Shown here piece by piece: positions 53,801-60,968 of a stretch of DNA of 64,000 bases (positions within the stretch are counted from its first letter, which is position 1; every line of letters starts with the position of its first letter). This stretch comes from Sulfurifustis variabilis. GTDB lineage: Bacteria; Pseudomonadota; Gammaproteobacteria; Acidiferrobacterales; Sulfurifustaceae. The position numbers and the translations under genes were made by a program. The notes beneath the pieces were generated by a model that was given only the letters and a program-made list of their open reading frames with translations, was not told the origin of the DNA and searched no databases. Location of the stretch: NCBI RefSeq assembly GCF_002355415.1, contig NZ_AP014936.1, positions 3,224,001 through 3,288,000 on the forward strand, in the 5' to 3' direction.

Positions 53801-55437
53801 AGCGACACCGGCTCCGGTTCCATGTGGATGTGCCCGCACGGACACTCCGCGGCGCAGATGCCGCAGCCCTTGCAGTACTCGTAGTCGAAGCGGTAGCGCT
53901 CGCCCGGGCCCTGCTTGATCACGGCGGCGTCGGGGCAGAAGTGCCAGCAGTTGTCGCACTCGAGGCACACCCCGCAGCTCAGGCAGCGCCCTGCTTCGTA
54001 GGCAGCGCCGACGGCGTCGAGGCCCGTCACCGCTTCGCGGAAATCCCGAAGGCGCGCGATCGGATCGATCTCGGCCGCCGCGCGCCGGGGCAGGCGGCGG
54101 TAGTACTGCGTGTGCAACGCCTCGAAGGTGACGGTGGCCGGGCGGCGGAGGTTGACCGGCGCGCGGTCCTCGAGGAACGCCATGATGTCCTCGGCGCCCT
54201 GGTGGCCGCTGCCGATCGCGGCCGCCGCCGTGCGCGGCGCGCCCGCGCAGTCGCCGCCCGCGTAGACCCCGGCCGCCGGGTCGGGGCGCAGGGCCTCGAG
54301 CCCGCTCCAGTCCGGGTGCTGGCCGGTGGCGACGATGACGTAGCCGGCCGGAAGGAACATCTCCGTGCCCTCGTAGAGGACCGGCTTGAACCGGCCGCGG
54401 TCGTCGTGCACGCGATCGACCTGCGCGAGCTGCACGCCATCGAGGTGCTGGCCGCTGCGCACCAGCCGCTGCACGCCCCAGCGCAGCAGCAGGCGCACGC
54501 CCTCGGCCTCGGCCTCGGCGATCTCGGAGGGCGTGGCCTTCATCTCCTCGGCCGGCTGGCCGGGGCGGCGGCCGGGCCGGTCCTGCGGCGAGACGATCGT
54601 GACTTCCGTGGCCCCGAAGCGCCGGGCGCAGCGCGCCACGTCGATCGCGGTGTTGCCGGCGCCGATGACCGCGACCCGCGCCGGCAGCACCGGGCGCTCG
54701 CCACGGTTGACGCGATCGAGGAAATCGATGCCGTACTCCACGCTTCGCCCGCTGACTTCGCCCTCCGCCGGCACGTGCGGCAGGCGCGCGCCGATCGCGA
54801 GGAAGACGGCATCGTGCTGCGCGCGCAGCTCGGCGGCGCCGAGGTCCGCGCCGATGCGCATGCCGAGGCGCAGCGTGACGCCGAGCGCGAGGATCGCCTC
54901 GATCTCGCGCGCGAGCGCGTCCTTGGGCAGGCGATAGTCGGGCACACCCCAGCGCAGCGTGCCGCCCGGCTCGGAAGCGGCGTCGTACACCGTCACCGGA
55001 TAACCCGCCCGGGCGAGATGGTAGGCGCACGAAAGACCGGCCGGCCCCGCGCCGACGACGGCGACGCGCTTGTCCGCACGCGCGCCGCGCGGAACGTCAT
55101 GCGCGAAGCCGCGGGTGCGGGCGAGGTCGCCCAAGTGCCGCTCGACGTGATGGATGGCGACGGCCTCGTCGAGGCGCGCGCGGTTGCAGGCGCCCTCGCA
55201 GGGATGCGGGCAGATCCGGCCGCACACGGCCGGGAACGGGTTCTGCTCCGTGAGCTTGCGCCAGGCCGCCTCGGGCCGGTCGGCCTCGATCAGGGCGAGG
55301 TACGCCTGGATGTCCTCGCCGGCGGGACAGGCCGCACCGCAGGGCGGCCACTTGTCCGCATACACCGGGCGCGCGAGGCGCCAGTCGCCGGTGCGGTAGG
55401 CGGTGCTGCTGCCGGGTTCGAAGGCGAGCCGGCTCAT
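53797..55437 (-). CDS. GltD-like NAD(P)H oxidoreductase fused to a ferredoxin domain (PFOR partner)
   Basis: A 546-residue flavoprotein. An N-terminal Cys-rich domain (CGAACPAGEDIQAYL, CGRICPHPCEGACNR) and two nucleotide folds (VAVVGAGPAGLSCAYHL and VAVIGAGNTAIDVARCA) are typical of the small glutamate synthase subunit family. The C-terminal 90 residues add two ferredoxin-type clusters (CLSCGVCLECDNCWHFCP and CKGCGICAAECPCG). No separate ferredoxin (PorD) gene exists in the operon, so this domain probably supplies the delta function and links 2-oxoacid oxidation to NAD(P)H. Its ATG overlaps the porB stop (ATGA). Confidence 0.88.
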   Translation of the reverse strand: MSRLAFEPGSSTAYRTGDWRLARPVYADKWPPCGAACPAGEDIQAYLALIEADRPEAAWRKLTEQNPFPAVCGRICPHPCEGACNRARLDEAVAIHHVERHLGDLARTRGFAHDVPRGARADKRVAVVGAGPAGLSCAYHLARAGYPVTVYDAASEPGGTLRWGVPDYRLPKDALAREIEAILALGVTLRLGMRIGADLGAAELRAQHDAVFLAIGARLPHVPAEGEVSGRSVEYGIDFLDRVNRGERPVLPARVAVIGAGNTAIDVARCARRFGATEVTIVSPQDRPGRRPGQPAEEMKATPSEIAEAEAEGVRLLLRWGVQRLVRSGQHLDGVQLAQVDRVHDDRGRFKPVLYEGTEMFLPAGYVIVATGQHPDWSGLEALRPDPAAGVYAGGDCAGAPRTAAAAIGSGHQGAEDIMAFLEDRAPVNLRRPATVTFEALHTQYYRRLPRRAAAEIDPIARLRDFREAVTGLDAVGAAYEAGRCLSCGVCLECDNCWHFCPDAAVIKQGPGERYRFDYEYCKGCGICAAECPCGHIHMEPEPVSL

Positions 55438-56417
55438 GAGGGTGCCTCCGCGCGCGGGCTCGCGTAGCCGCCGCGGCCGCCGCGCTCAACCCGGCCGGCC
55501 TCGTCGGTGTCCCACGCGGTCGGCGCCTCGAGCAGGCCGTAGCGGCGGATGTTCGTGTCGGTGAGCGCCTGCAAGTGGCGGATCTCCTCGGCGCCGCGCG
55601 CGTCCGCGAAGAGGTGCTGGAAGCGGCCCTGCACCCGCAGGTACTCCTCCACCGGCCGCGGCTGCGCGAGGCGCATCACGCTCGTGACCGCGCCGTACTC
55701 GAGCTCCACGAGCGGAAACACGCCGGTCTCGACCGCGAGCCGCGCCACCTGCACGGACGCCGCCGCATCATGGTCCCAACCGAGCGGACAGGGCGAGAAC
55801 ACCTGGAGGAAGCGGGGCCCGTGCAGGCTCATCGCCTTCTCCACCTTGGCCTTGAGATCGGGGAAGAACGCCACCGAGGCGGTCGCGGCGTAGGGCATGT
55901 GGTGCGCCGCGATGATGGAGAGCAGGTCCTTCTTGAGATGGTGCTTGCCCTCGCTCAGCCGGCCGGGCGGCGAGGTCGTGGTACGCGCCGCGTGCGGCGT
56001 CGAGCTCGAGCGCTGCACGCCGGTGTTCATGTACGCCTCGTTGTCGTAGCAGACGAAGAGCACGTCGTGGCCGCGCTCGATCATGCCGGAGAGGCATTGC
56101 AGCCCGATGTCGAAAGTGCCCCCGTCGCCCGCCTGCACCACCACCCGCGCATGGCGCGGCAGGCCGCGCAGCGCCGCCTCCACGCCCGAGGCGACCGCGG
56201 CCGCGTTCGCGAACACCGAGTGCAGCCACGGGACCTGCCAGGCGGTCTGCGCGTTGTGCGTGGTGAACACTTGCAGGCAGCCGGTGGCGTTGACGACGAT
56301 CGCGTCGGGGCCGATGAGATCGCCGACCATGCGCGCGCCCATCGCCTGCCCGCAGCCCGAGCAGGCGCGGTGGCCCGAGGTGAGCGCGTTGAGGCGAAAC
56401 GCATCGCGCCGGTCCAT
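55434..56417 (-). CDS. porB: Pyruvate/2-oxoacid:ferredoxin oxidoreductase, beta subunit
   Basis: A 327-residue thiamine-diphosphate subunit: CSGCGQAMGARMVGDLIG, VVNATGCLQVFTTHN, the ThDP motif QAGDGGTFDIGLQCLSGMIERGHDVLFVCYDNEAYMNTGVQRS, and cluster cysteines CSGC. It acts with PorA and PorG to convert pyruvate and CoA to acetyl-CoA, CO2 and reduced ferredoxin, or in reverse. The ATG at 56417 lies three bases after the porA stop. Confidence 0.92.
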   Translation of the reverse strand: MDRRDAFRLNALTSGHRACSGCGQAMGARMVGDLIGPDAIVVNATGCLQVFTTHNAQTAWQVPWLHSVFANAAAVASGVEAALRGLPRHARVVVQAGDGGTFDIGLQCLSGMIERGHDVLFVCYDNEAYMNTGVQRSSSTPHAARTTTSPPGRLSEGKHHLKKDLLSIIAAHHMPYAATASVAFFPDLKAKVEKAMSLHGPRFLQVFSPCPLGWDHDAAASVQVARLAVETGVFPLVELEYGAVTSVMRLAQPRPVEEYLRVQGRFQHLFADARGAEEIRHLQALTDTNIRRYGLLEAPTAWDTDEAGRVERGGRGGYASPRAEAPS

Positions 56418-56419
56418 GG

Positions 56420-57610
56420 TCAGCCTCCTTCCGCGAGCGCGGGCTCGCGCTCGCTCGTGTCGGCCGCGTCCACGAAGCGGCAGCCGATCGGCGCGCTGGC
56501 CGCCGCCGAGGCGGCGTACACCGCCTCGATGGCGGCGGGCGTGAGATCGCGCCCGCCGAGCCCGCCGACGAAGCCGTCCACCGGAAGCAGCAGGCCGGCC
56601 TCGTGCAGCGCGGCGCGCAGCTCGGCGGCAATGATGCCGCCCGCCCCCGCGCTCAACGCCTTCTCGAGCACCGCGACCCGGCGCACGGCGCGCAGCAAGT
56701 GCACCAGCTCCGCCGCGGGGAACGGCCGCACGCAGCGCAGCCGGAGCGCCCCCACCCGCTCGCCGCGCGCCCGCAGTGCGTCGACCACGTCGCGCGCCGC
56801 GCCCATGGCGGAGCCGAGCATGACGAGGACGCGCTCGGCGTCGTCGAGGCGGTAGCCGTCGAGGAGCGCGCCGTGCGTGCGCCCGAAGGCCCGCTCGAAG
56901 TCGGCGGCGGCCGCGACGATCTCCCCGGCCGCGCGCGCCAGCGCAGCGTGGTGCGCGCGGCGGTACTCGAGGTAGTTGTCCGGCTCGCTGCCGCCCCCGA
57001 GTGTCGCCGGTGTTGCCGGGTCGAGGGAGCGAGTGAACTGAAACGGCGGCAGGTAGGCGTCCACCTGTCCCTGCTCGGGCACCTCGACGGCCTCGAAGGT
57101 ATGGGTGAGGAAGAAGCCGTCCATGCACACCATCACTGGCAGCTCGCACGCCTCGGCGATGCGGTAGGCCTGGATGGTGGTGTCGAGCGCCTCCTGGTTG
57201 CTCTCGACGTAGAGCTGGATCCAGCCGGCGTCGCGCAGCGACAGGCTGTCCTGCTGGTCGTTGTAGATATTGATCGGCGCGCCCACCGCGCGGTTGGCGC
57301 AGGTCATGACGACCGGCAGGCGCAGTCCGGCGATGTTGAAGAGCACCTCGGTCATGAGCAGCAGCCCCTGCGAGGCGCTCGCGGTGTAGGCACGCGCGCC
57401 GGCCGCCACCGCCCCGAGCACCACCGAGGCGGCCGCGAACTCGCTTTCCGTGCTGATGTACTCGGCGGCGAGCTCGCCGTCGGCCACCATCTGCGAGAGG
57501 TGCTCGACGATATGGGTCTGCGGCGTGATCGGATAGGCCGCGATCACGCGCGGCCGGCACAGGCGCACCGCCTCGGCCACGGCGCGCGAGCCCTCGAGCT
57601 GCCGCCTCAT
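56420..57610 (-). CDS. porA: Pyruvate/2-oxoacid:ferredoxin oxidoreductase, alpha subunit
   Basis: A 396-residue subunit with the PorA signature segments AAYPITPQTHIVEHLSQMVADG, YISTESEFAAASVVLGAVAAGARAYTASASQGLLLMTEVLFNIAGLRLPVVM and NRAVGAPINIYNDQQDSLSLRDAGWIQL. The ATG at 57610 overlaps the porG stop by four bases; an upstream reading to 57739 is a shadow of porG. A conserved pyruvate-type substrate pocket is likely but 2-oxoacid specificity is not proven. Confidence 0.92.
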   Translation of the reverse strand: MRRQLEGSRAVAEAVRLCRPRVIAAYPITPQTHIVEHLSQMVADGELAAEYISTESEFAAASVVLGAVAAGARAYTASASQGLLLMTEVLFNIAGLRLPVVMTCANRAVGAPINIYNDQQDSLSLRDAGWIQLYVESNQEALDTTIQAYRIAEACELPVMVCMDGFFLTHTFEAVEVPEQGQVDAYLPPFQFTRSLDPATPATLGGGSEPDNYLEYRRAHHAALARAAGEIVAAAADFERAFGRTHGALLDGYRLDDAERVLVMLGSAMGAARDVVDALRARGERVGALRLRCVRPFPAAELVHLLRAVRRVAVLEKALSAGAGGIIAAELRAALHEAGLLLPVDGFVGGLGGRDLTPAAIEAVYAASAAASAPIGCRFVDAADTSEREPALAEGG

Positions 57611-58176
57611 GCCGCGCCTCCCTCCGCGCCCAGGCGGAAGCCTTCGCGCAGCATCTCGATGTTGGCGCTCACCACCTTCTCGCCCTTGCGCGCGAGATGG
57701 CGACGCACGACCGCCTCGAGCGCCGGCAGCCCGACCCACCCGGTCACGGCGGCCAGCGCGGCGAGCAGCACGGTGTTCGGCAGGGGCCGGCCGAGGCGCT
57801 CGGCGCTGAAGCGGCTCGCAGGAACGGCGAGCCAGCGGTGCGCCGGGCCATCGGCATACGAGCGGGGCGCGGTTTCTGCATTGACGATCACGAGGCCGCC
57901 CGCGCCCAGGCCGTGCAGCACGGGCTCCGAGCGCAGGAGCGTGGCGTCCAGGATCACGACCGCATCCGGCGCATAGACCTGGTTGTGGCTGCGGATCGGC
58001 CGGTCGCTGATGCGCACGTATGACTCGACCGGCGCGCCGCGGCGCTCCGAGCCGAACTTCGGGAAGGCCTGCGCCTCGAAGCCGTCCTCGAAGGCCGCGA
58101 GCGAAAGCAGCGCCGCGGCCGACACCGCCCCCTGCCCGCCGCGCCCGTGGAACCGGATCTGCTGCATCAGCGCCAT
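57607..58176 (-). CDS. porG: Pyruvate/2-oxoacid:ferredoxin oxidoreductase, gamma subunit
   Basis: A 189-residue gamma subunit: IRFHGRGGQGAVSAAALLSLAAFEDGFEAQAFPKFGSERRGAPVESYVRIS is the standard start, followed by LLAALAAVTGWVGL and GEKVVSANIEMLREG. It is the second gene after the MerR-type promoter at 58440-58471, 20 bp after the small Cys protein. Confidence 0.92.
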   Translation of the reverse strand: MALMQQIRFHGRGGQGAVSAAALLSLAAFEDGFEAQAFPKFGSERRGAPVESYVRISDRPIRSHNQVYAPDAVVILDATLLRSEPVLHGLGAGGLVIVNAETAPRSYADGPAHRWLAVPASRFSAERLGRPLPNTVLLAALAAVTGWVGLPALEAVVRRHLARKGEKVVSANIEMLREGFRLGAEGGAA

Positions 58177-58195
58177 GTCCCAGCTCCTGCGCGCG

Positions 58196-58405
58196 TCAGC
58201 AACGCAGCCACTCGGCGATCGGCTTCAGGCACTCCGCGCGCCATTCGCACGCGTAGTCCGTGCACGTAAAGCGCTCGTCGTTGCCGAAGCAGGCCGCCTG
58301 TCCCCGCCGGCGCTGGATTGCCCGGATCAGGCGGGGCGCCGGCGCGTCCATCGGTAAATCGAGACCCAGTTCGGTCGCCTGTCGTTCGAGCTCGTGCGCG
58401 TTCAT
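58196..58405 (-). CDS. 69-residue Cys-containing protein heading the PFOR operon
   Basis: Residues 1-35 resemble a SAP-like helix-turn-helix (MNAHELERQATELGLDLPMDAPAPRLIRAIQRRRG); the second half has four cysteines (ACFGNDERFTCTDYACEWRAEC) that could hold a metal or Fe-S cluster. The ATG at 58405 has a strong GAGGAGG ribosome site and follows the MerR-type promoter by about 35 bp. It may be a small regulator or assembly factor of the oxidoreductase; this is inferred from position only. Confidence 0.65.
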   Translation of the reverse strand: MNAHELERQATELGLDLPMDAPAPRLIRAIQRRRGQAACFGNDERFTCTDYACEWRAECLKPIAEWLRC

Positions 58406-58439
58406 CGGGCTTCCTCCTCGCGCGATTCGATCGCTGGCC

Positions 58440-58471
58440 ATGGTGCAGCGTGCGCGCCGCGCACAGGTCAA
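58440..58471 (-). promoter_or_regulatory. MerR-type promoter of the PFOR operon (weak -10)
   Basis: TTGACC (58471-58466) and the dyad TGTGCGC-G-GCGCGCA are well conserved, but the -10 position (CACCAT, 20-bp spacer) matches poorly. Location directly ahead of the PFOR operon supports it. Confidence 0.6.
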
Positions 58472-58492
58472 CCCCGGATCGCACGGACGCGT

Positions 58493-58969
58493 TCACGGAG
58501 CGATATTCCGCTCGACTTCCTCGAGCAACAGGTCGTTCATGTCGACCAGCATGCGGACCTGCTCGTGAACGAGCCGCAGCAGGCGGCGCAGGTCGCGGTC
58601 GCTGCCGATCCGGCCGCGGTCGAGGTCCTGCCACATCCGCTCCTCCATCGCGAGGGCGCGCTGCATCTCCTCGCGCACGCGCCCGAGATGCGTCCTGAGT
58701 GCCACCCTTCGCTCGCCACCGTGAAGCGCGCGAAGCCGGTTCATCTCCTCGCGCAGCGCAACGAGGTCGGCGCGCAGCCGATCCATCTCGTGCTCCATGA
58801 CCGTGTGTGATGGCAATCGCGGCTCGGAATCGAGGGCTTGGGGCCAGGCCGGGGACGCGAGAGCGATGCCCGCGAGCGCGAGGCACGGTACAGCGGTGCG
58901 TGATATCCGCCGTGAGGTGCCCCTGTTCGGCACTGCCGATCCCGATGAGCCGCGGGCCGGTGTAGTCAT
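58493..58969 (-). CDS. Exported coiled-coil protein
   Basis: A 158-residue protein with a signal sequence (AVPCLALAGIALASPAWPQAL) and a long charged helix (MEHEMDRLRADLVALREEMNRLRAL ... MEERMWQDLDRGRIGSDRDLRRLLRLVHEQVRMLVDMNDLLLEEVE). No family is recognised. Periplasmic helical proteins of this sort can act as chaperones or metal-binding spacers. Last gene of the Rieske/YHS unit. Confidence 0.62.
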   Translation of the reverse strand: MTTPARGSSGSAVPNRGTSRRISRTAVPCLALAGIALASPAWPQALDSEPRLPSHTVMEHEMDRLRADLVALREEMNRLRALHGGERRVALRTHLGRVREEMQRALAMEERMWQDLDRGRIGSDRDLRRLLRLVHEQVRMLVDMNDLLLEEVERNIAP

Positions 58970-58984
58970 CGCGCTTCTTCCTGC

Positions 58985-59182
58985 TCACCGCTGCTTCCGG
59001 CCGGGCGGCTGCGGACTACCATGTCCGTGCCCGGCGTGCCCGCCGAGGTATTTGTGTGGATCGGCGGTAAACGCCTTGTGACAGGCCGCCGAGCAGAAGT
59101 AATACGTCTGGCTCTCGTACTCCGCCTTGGCCGCCGCCTGTTCGGGCTCCACCCGCATCTTGCACACCGGATCGATCGCCAT
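58985..59182 (-). CDS. YHS-domain protein 1
   Basis: A 65-residue YHS protein: MAIDPVCKMRVEPEQAAAKAEYESQTYYFCSAACHKAFTADPHKYLGG followed by a His/Gly tail (HAGHGHGS). The three cysteines and histidines in DPVC, FCSAACH are the expected metal ligands of this domain, found in copper chaperones and metal-stress proteins. It is a paralogue of the protein at 59966-60163. The ATG at 59182 has an AGGAGG ribosome site. Confidence 0.87.
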   Translation of the reverse strand: MAIDPVCKMRVEPEQAAAKAEYESQTYYFCSAACHKAFTADPHKYLGGHAGHGHGSPQPPGRKQR

Positions 59183-59208
59183 GGTTCACCTCCTGTCGCA
59201 GGATTCGG

Positions 59209-59472
59209 CTAGCGCGCCTCGCCGTAGCGGCTCGCGAGCCAGTTGTAGATCGGCACGTACACGATCCCGGCGTAGACGCCGTAGAGAAAGCTCTCGACCA
59301 GCCCGAGCAGGAAGCCCCACCAGGTGAGCCACTCGAACGCGGGCAGCACCTGCTCGAGGAAGGCGTGCATGTGATAGGCCTCGGGCACGGTCAGCCCGTA
59401 GAGCACGCACACGAGGAACGTGAACGCGCCGAAGAGACCGAGCGCCCAGGCAACGAGTTTGATCTGCAGCAT
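59209..59472 (-). CDS. DUF5676-like small membrane protein
   Basis: An 87-residue protein with two or three hydrophobic helices (IKLVAWALGLFGAFTFLVCVLYGL and FEWLTWWGFLLGLVESFLYGVYAGIVYVPIYNWLA), the layout of the DUF5676 family often found beside YHS proteins and copper ATPases. Function unknown. It follows the 57-residue His-rich protein gene by about 11 bp. Confidence 0.75.
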   Translation of the reverse strand: MLQIKLVAWALGLFGAFTFLVCVLYGLTVPEAYHMHAFLEQVLPAFEWLTWWGFLLGLVESFLYGVYAGIVYVPIYNWLASRYGEAR

Positions 59473-59483
59473 GGCGTCCCCTT

Positions 59484-59657
59484 TCAGTGCCGATGCCCGG
59501 ACGACCGCCCGGGCTCGCCGTCGTCCCGGCGGCGCCGCGGCGCCTCCTCCTCGCCATCGCCCCCATGGCCGCCGTGACCTCCGTGACCGAACAGGTGCAG
59601 CGCGACGAACGCGATGAACACCACGATCCACACCCAGTTGTCGACGATCCACTGCAT
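59484..59657 (-). CDS. 57-residue membrane peptide with His/Gly-rich tail
   Basis: A short frame from ATG 59657 (GGAGGTGA ribosome site) to TGA 59484. One Trp-rich helix (MQWIVDNWVWIVVFIAFVALHLFG) is followed by HGGHGGHGGDGEEE and a basic end (RRRRDDGEPGRSSGHRH). It resembles the DUF2933-type peptides of metal-resistance islands and probably binds metal ions at the membrane. Too short for routine gene calling. Confidence 0.7.
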   Translation of the reverse strand: MQWIVDNWVWIVVFIAFVALHLFGHGGHGGHGGDGEEEAPRRRRDDGEPGRSSGHRH

Positions 59658-59695
59658 GGGTCACCTCCGCCGGCAAGACGGCTTGACGTCTTCGT

Positions 59696-59920
59696 TCACT
59701 CGTCGCGCTCGAGCGTGCGCTTGCGCTCCCCGTACTCCTCCTTCGAGATCTCGCCCGCGGCATAGCGCCGCTGCAACAACTCGAGCGGTGTCTCGCGGGC
59801 GGGTGGCGGGCGCGTCGGCGCCTGGAACAGAAAGACCGCGGCGGCGCCGATCACCGCGATCCAGAAGAGCCACCAGAGCGCATGCATGCCGAAGAATCCC
59901 CAGCCGTCATAACCCATCAT
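59696..59920 (-). CDS. SHOCT-domain membrane protein
   Basis: A 74-residue protein with one N-terminal membrane helix (MHALWWLFWIAVIGAAAVFLF) and a C-terminal SHOCT motif (PLELLQRRYAAGEISKEEYGERKRTL). SHOCT modules promote oligomerisation. Two ATGs begin the frame (MMGYDGW); the first has a GGGGGAGAG ribosome site. Confidence 0.85.
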   Translation of the reverse strand: MMGYDGWGFFGMHALWWLFWIAVIGAAAVFLFQAPTRPPPARETPLELLQRRYAAGEISKEEYGERKRTLERDE

Positions 59921-59965
59921 GGTCTCTCCCCCCTTGCTCCGGTACCCGAAGCGGTTGGCCTTTTC

Positions 59966-60163
59966 TCAGCCTGCAAAGCGGACGCCGCCTTCCGTTCGAG
60001 GCAGCGCATCCGCACAGTCGGCGCCAGAGTACTGCCTGGGATTCGCGCGGAAGGCCTTGTGACAGGCGCTGGAGCAGAAGTAGTACGTCGCGCCGTTGCA
60101 CTCCACCGTGGCCGCCGCCTTCGTTTTCTCGACTTCCATTCCGCATACCGGATCGATCGCCAT
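59966..60163 (-). CDS. YHS-domain protein 2
   Basis: A 65-residue paralogue of the protein at 58985-59182 (MAIDPVCGMEVEKTKAAATVECNGATYYFCSSACHKAFRANPRQY) with all ligand positions kept and a different tail containing one more Cys (GADCADAL). Probable metal-binding protein. It follows the Rieske gene by about 55 bp. Confidence 0.87.
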   Translation of the reverse strand: MAIDPVCGMEVEKTKAAATVECNGATYYFCSSACHKAFRANPRQYSGADCADALPRTEGGVRFAG

Positions 60164-60219
60164 GACTCACCTCCTTCGCTCGTCGATTGGAGCTTCTCGA
60201 ACCGGCGCGTTCGCCGGCG

Positions 60220-60816
60220 TCATGTCTTCCTCGCGCCCGCCGGATCGAGGCCGATCACCGCGCGTTGCGCGCCGTCCAGCCGATACGGCGGGACGACCAG
60301 GTTGGTCGGCGCCGGAACATTGCGGAACACCCGGCCTGCGAGGTCGAACTTCGACCCGTGGCAGTGACAGAACCAGCCGCCCGGCCATTGCGCACCCAGG
60401 CCCGAGACGTCGCCGGGCTCGAAATGCGGCGCCGGGACGCAGCCGAGATGCGTGCAAAGCCCGACAAGCACGAGCCACTCCGGGTCGATGGAGCGGTAGG
60501 GGTTCCGAGCGTAGGCTGGCTGCTGCGTCTCCACGTCCGAGCGTGGGTCCGCGAGCAGCGGCGCGCTGCGCTCGAGCCGCGCCAGCATCTCGGGCGTGCG
60601 GCGCACGACGAAGATCGGCTTGCCCCGCCACTCGGCCTTGAGCAGCGCTCCCGGCGCCGGGCGGCCGAGGTCGACCTCGACCGGTCCGCCGAGCGCGCGG
60701 GCGCGCGCGCTCGGACGCATGCTCGCGACGAAGGGAACGGCACCCAGCGCGAGCCCCACCCCGCCAAGGGCGCTCGTCACCACAAGCAGTCGTCGGCGCC
60801 GGTTGGGTGTATCCAT
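60220..60816 (-). CDS. Rieske 2Fe-2S protein (cytochrome bc1-type)
   Basis: A 198-residue Rieske subunit. The N-terminal anchor (RRRLLVVTSALGGVGLALGAVPFVASM) is Tat-like with RRR before the hydrophobic stretch. The cluster motifs CTHLGC and CHCHGSKFD are intact, with the linker and basal domain LVVPPYRLDG of ubiquinol-cytochrome c reductase. No cytochrome b or c1 gene is adjacent, so it is either an additional, stress-expressed Rieske protein or an isolated electron carrier. First gene after the MerR-type promoter at 60847-60878. Confidence 0.93.
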   Translation of the reverse strand: MDTPNRRRRLLVVTSALGGVGLALGAVPFVASMRPSARARALGGPVEVDLGRPAPGALLKAEWRGKPIFVVRRTPEMLARLERSAPLLADPRSDVETQQPAYARNPYRSIDPEWLVLVGLCTHLGCVPAPHFEPGDVSGLGAQWPGGWFCHCHGSKFDLAGRVFRNVPAPTNLVVPPYRLDGAQRAVIGLDPAGARKT

Positions 60817-60846
60817 GAACCCGCCGTCTGTTCTCTCGATTTACCG

Positions 60847-60878
60847 ACTGTAGGACCTGTGAGCAGGTGACAGGTCAA
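60847..60878 (-). promoter_or_regulatory. MerR-type promoter of the Rieske/YHS/SHOCT unit
   Basis: TTGACC (60878-60873), a 20-bp spacer with dyad CCTGTCA/CTCACAGG, and TACAGT (60852-60847) on the minus strand, about 30 bp before the Rieske ATG. Confidence 0.75.
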
Positions 60879-60968
60879 GGCTCGGGGTCGCACGCGCCGT
60901 TCTTCGCCGCCCGCCACCCCGTTCACGAACCGGGTTCTTCCAGGGGGATGCCCATCGACCGCCAAATC

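Noticed and set aside
56603-57976. A 457-codon plus-strand frame over the PFOR genes
   Set aside because: Antisense shadow of porA/porG; no supporting features.
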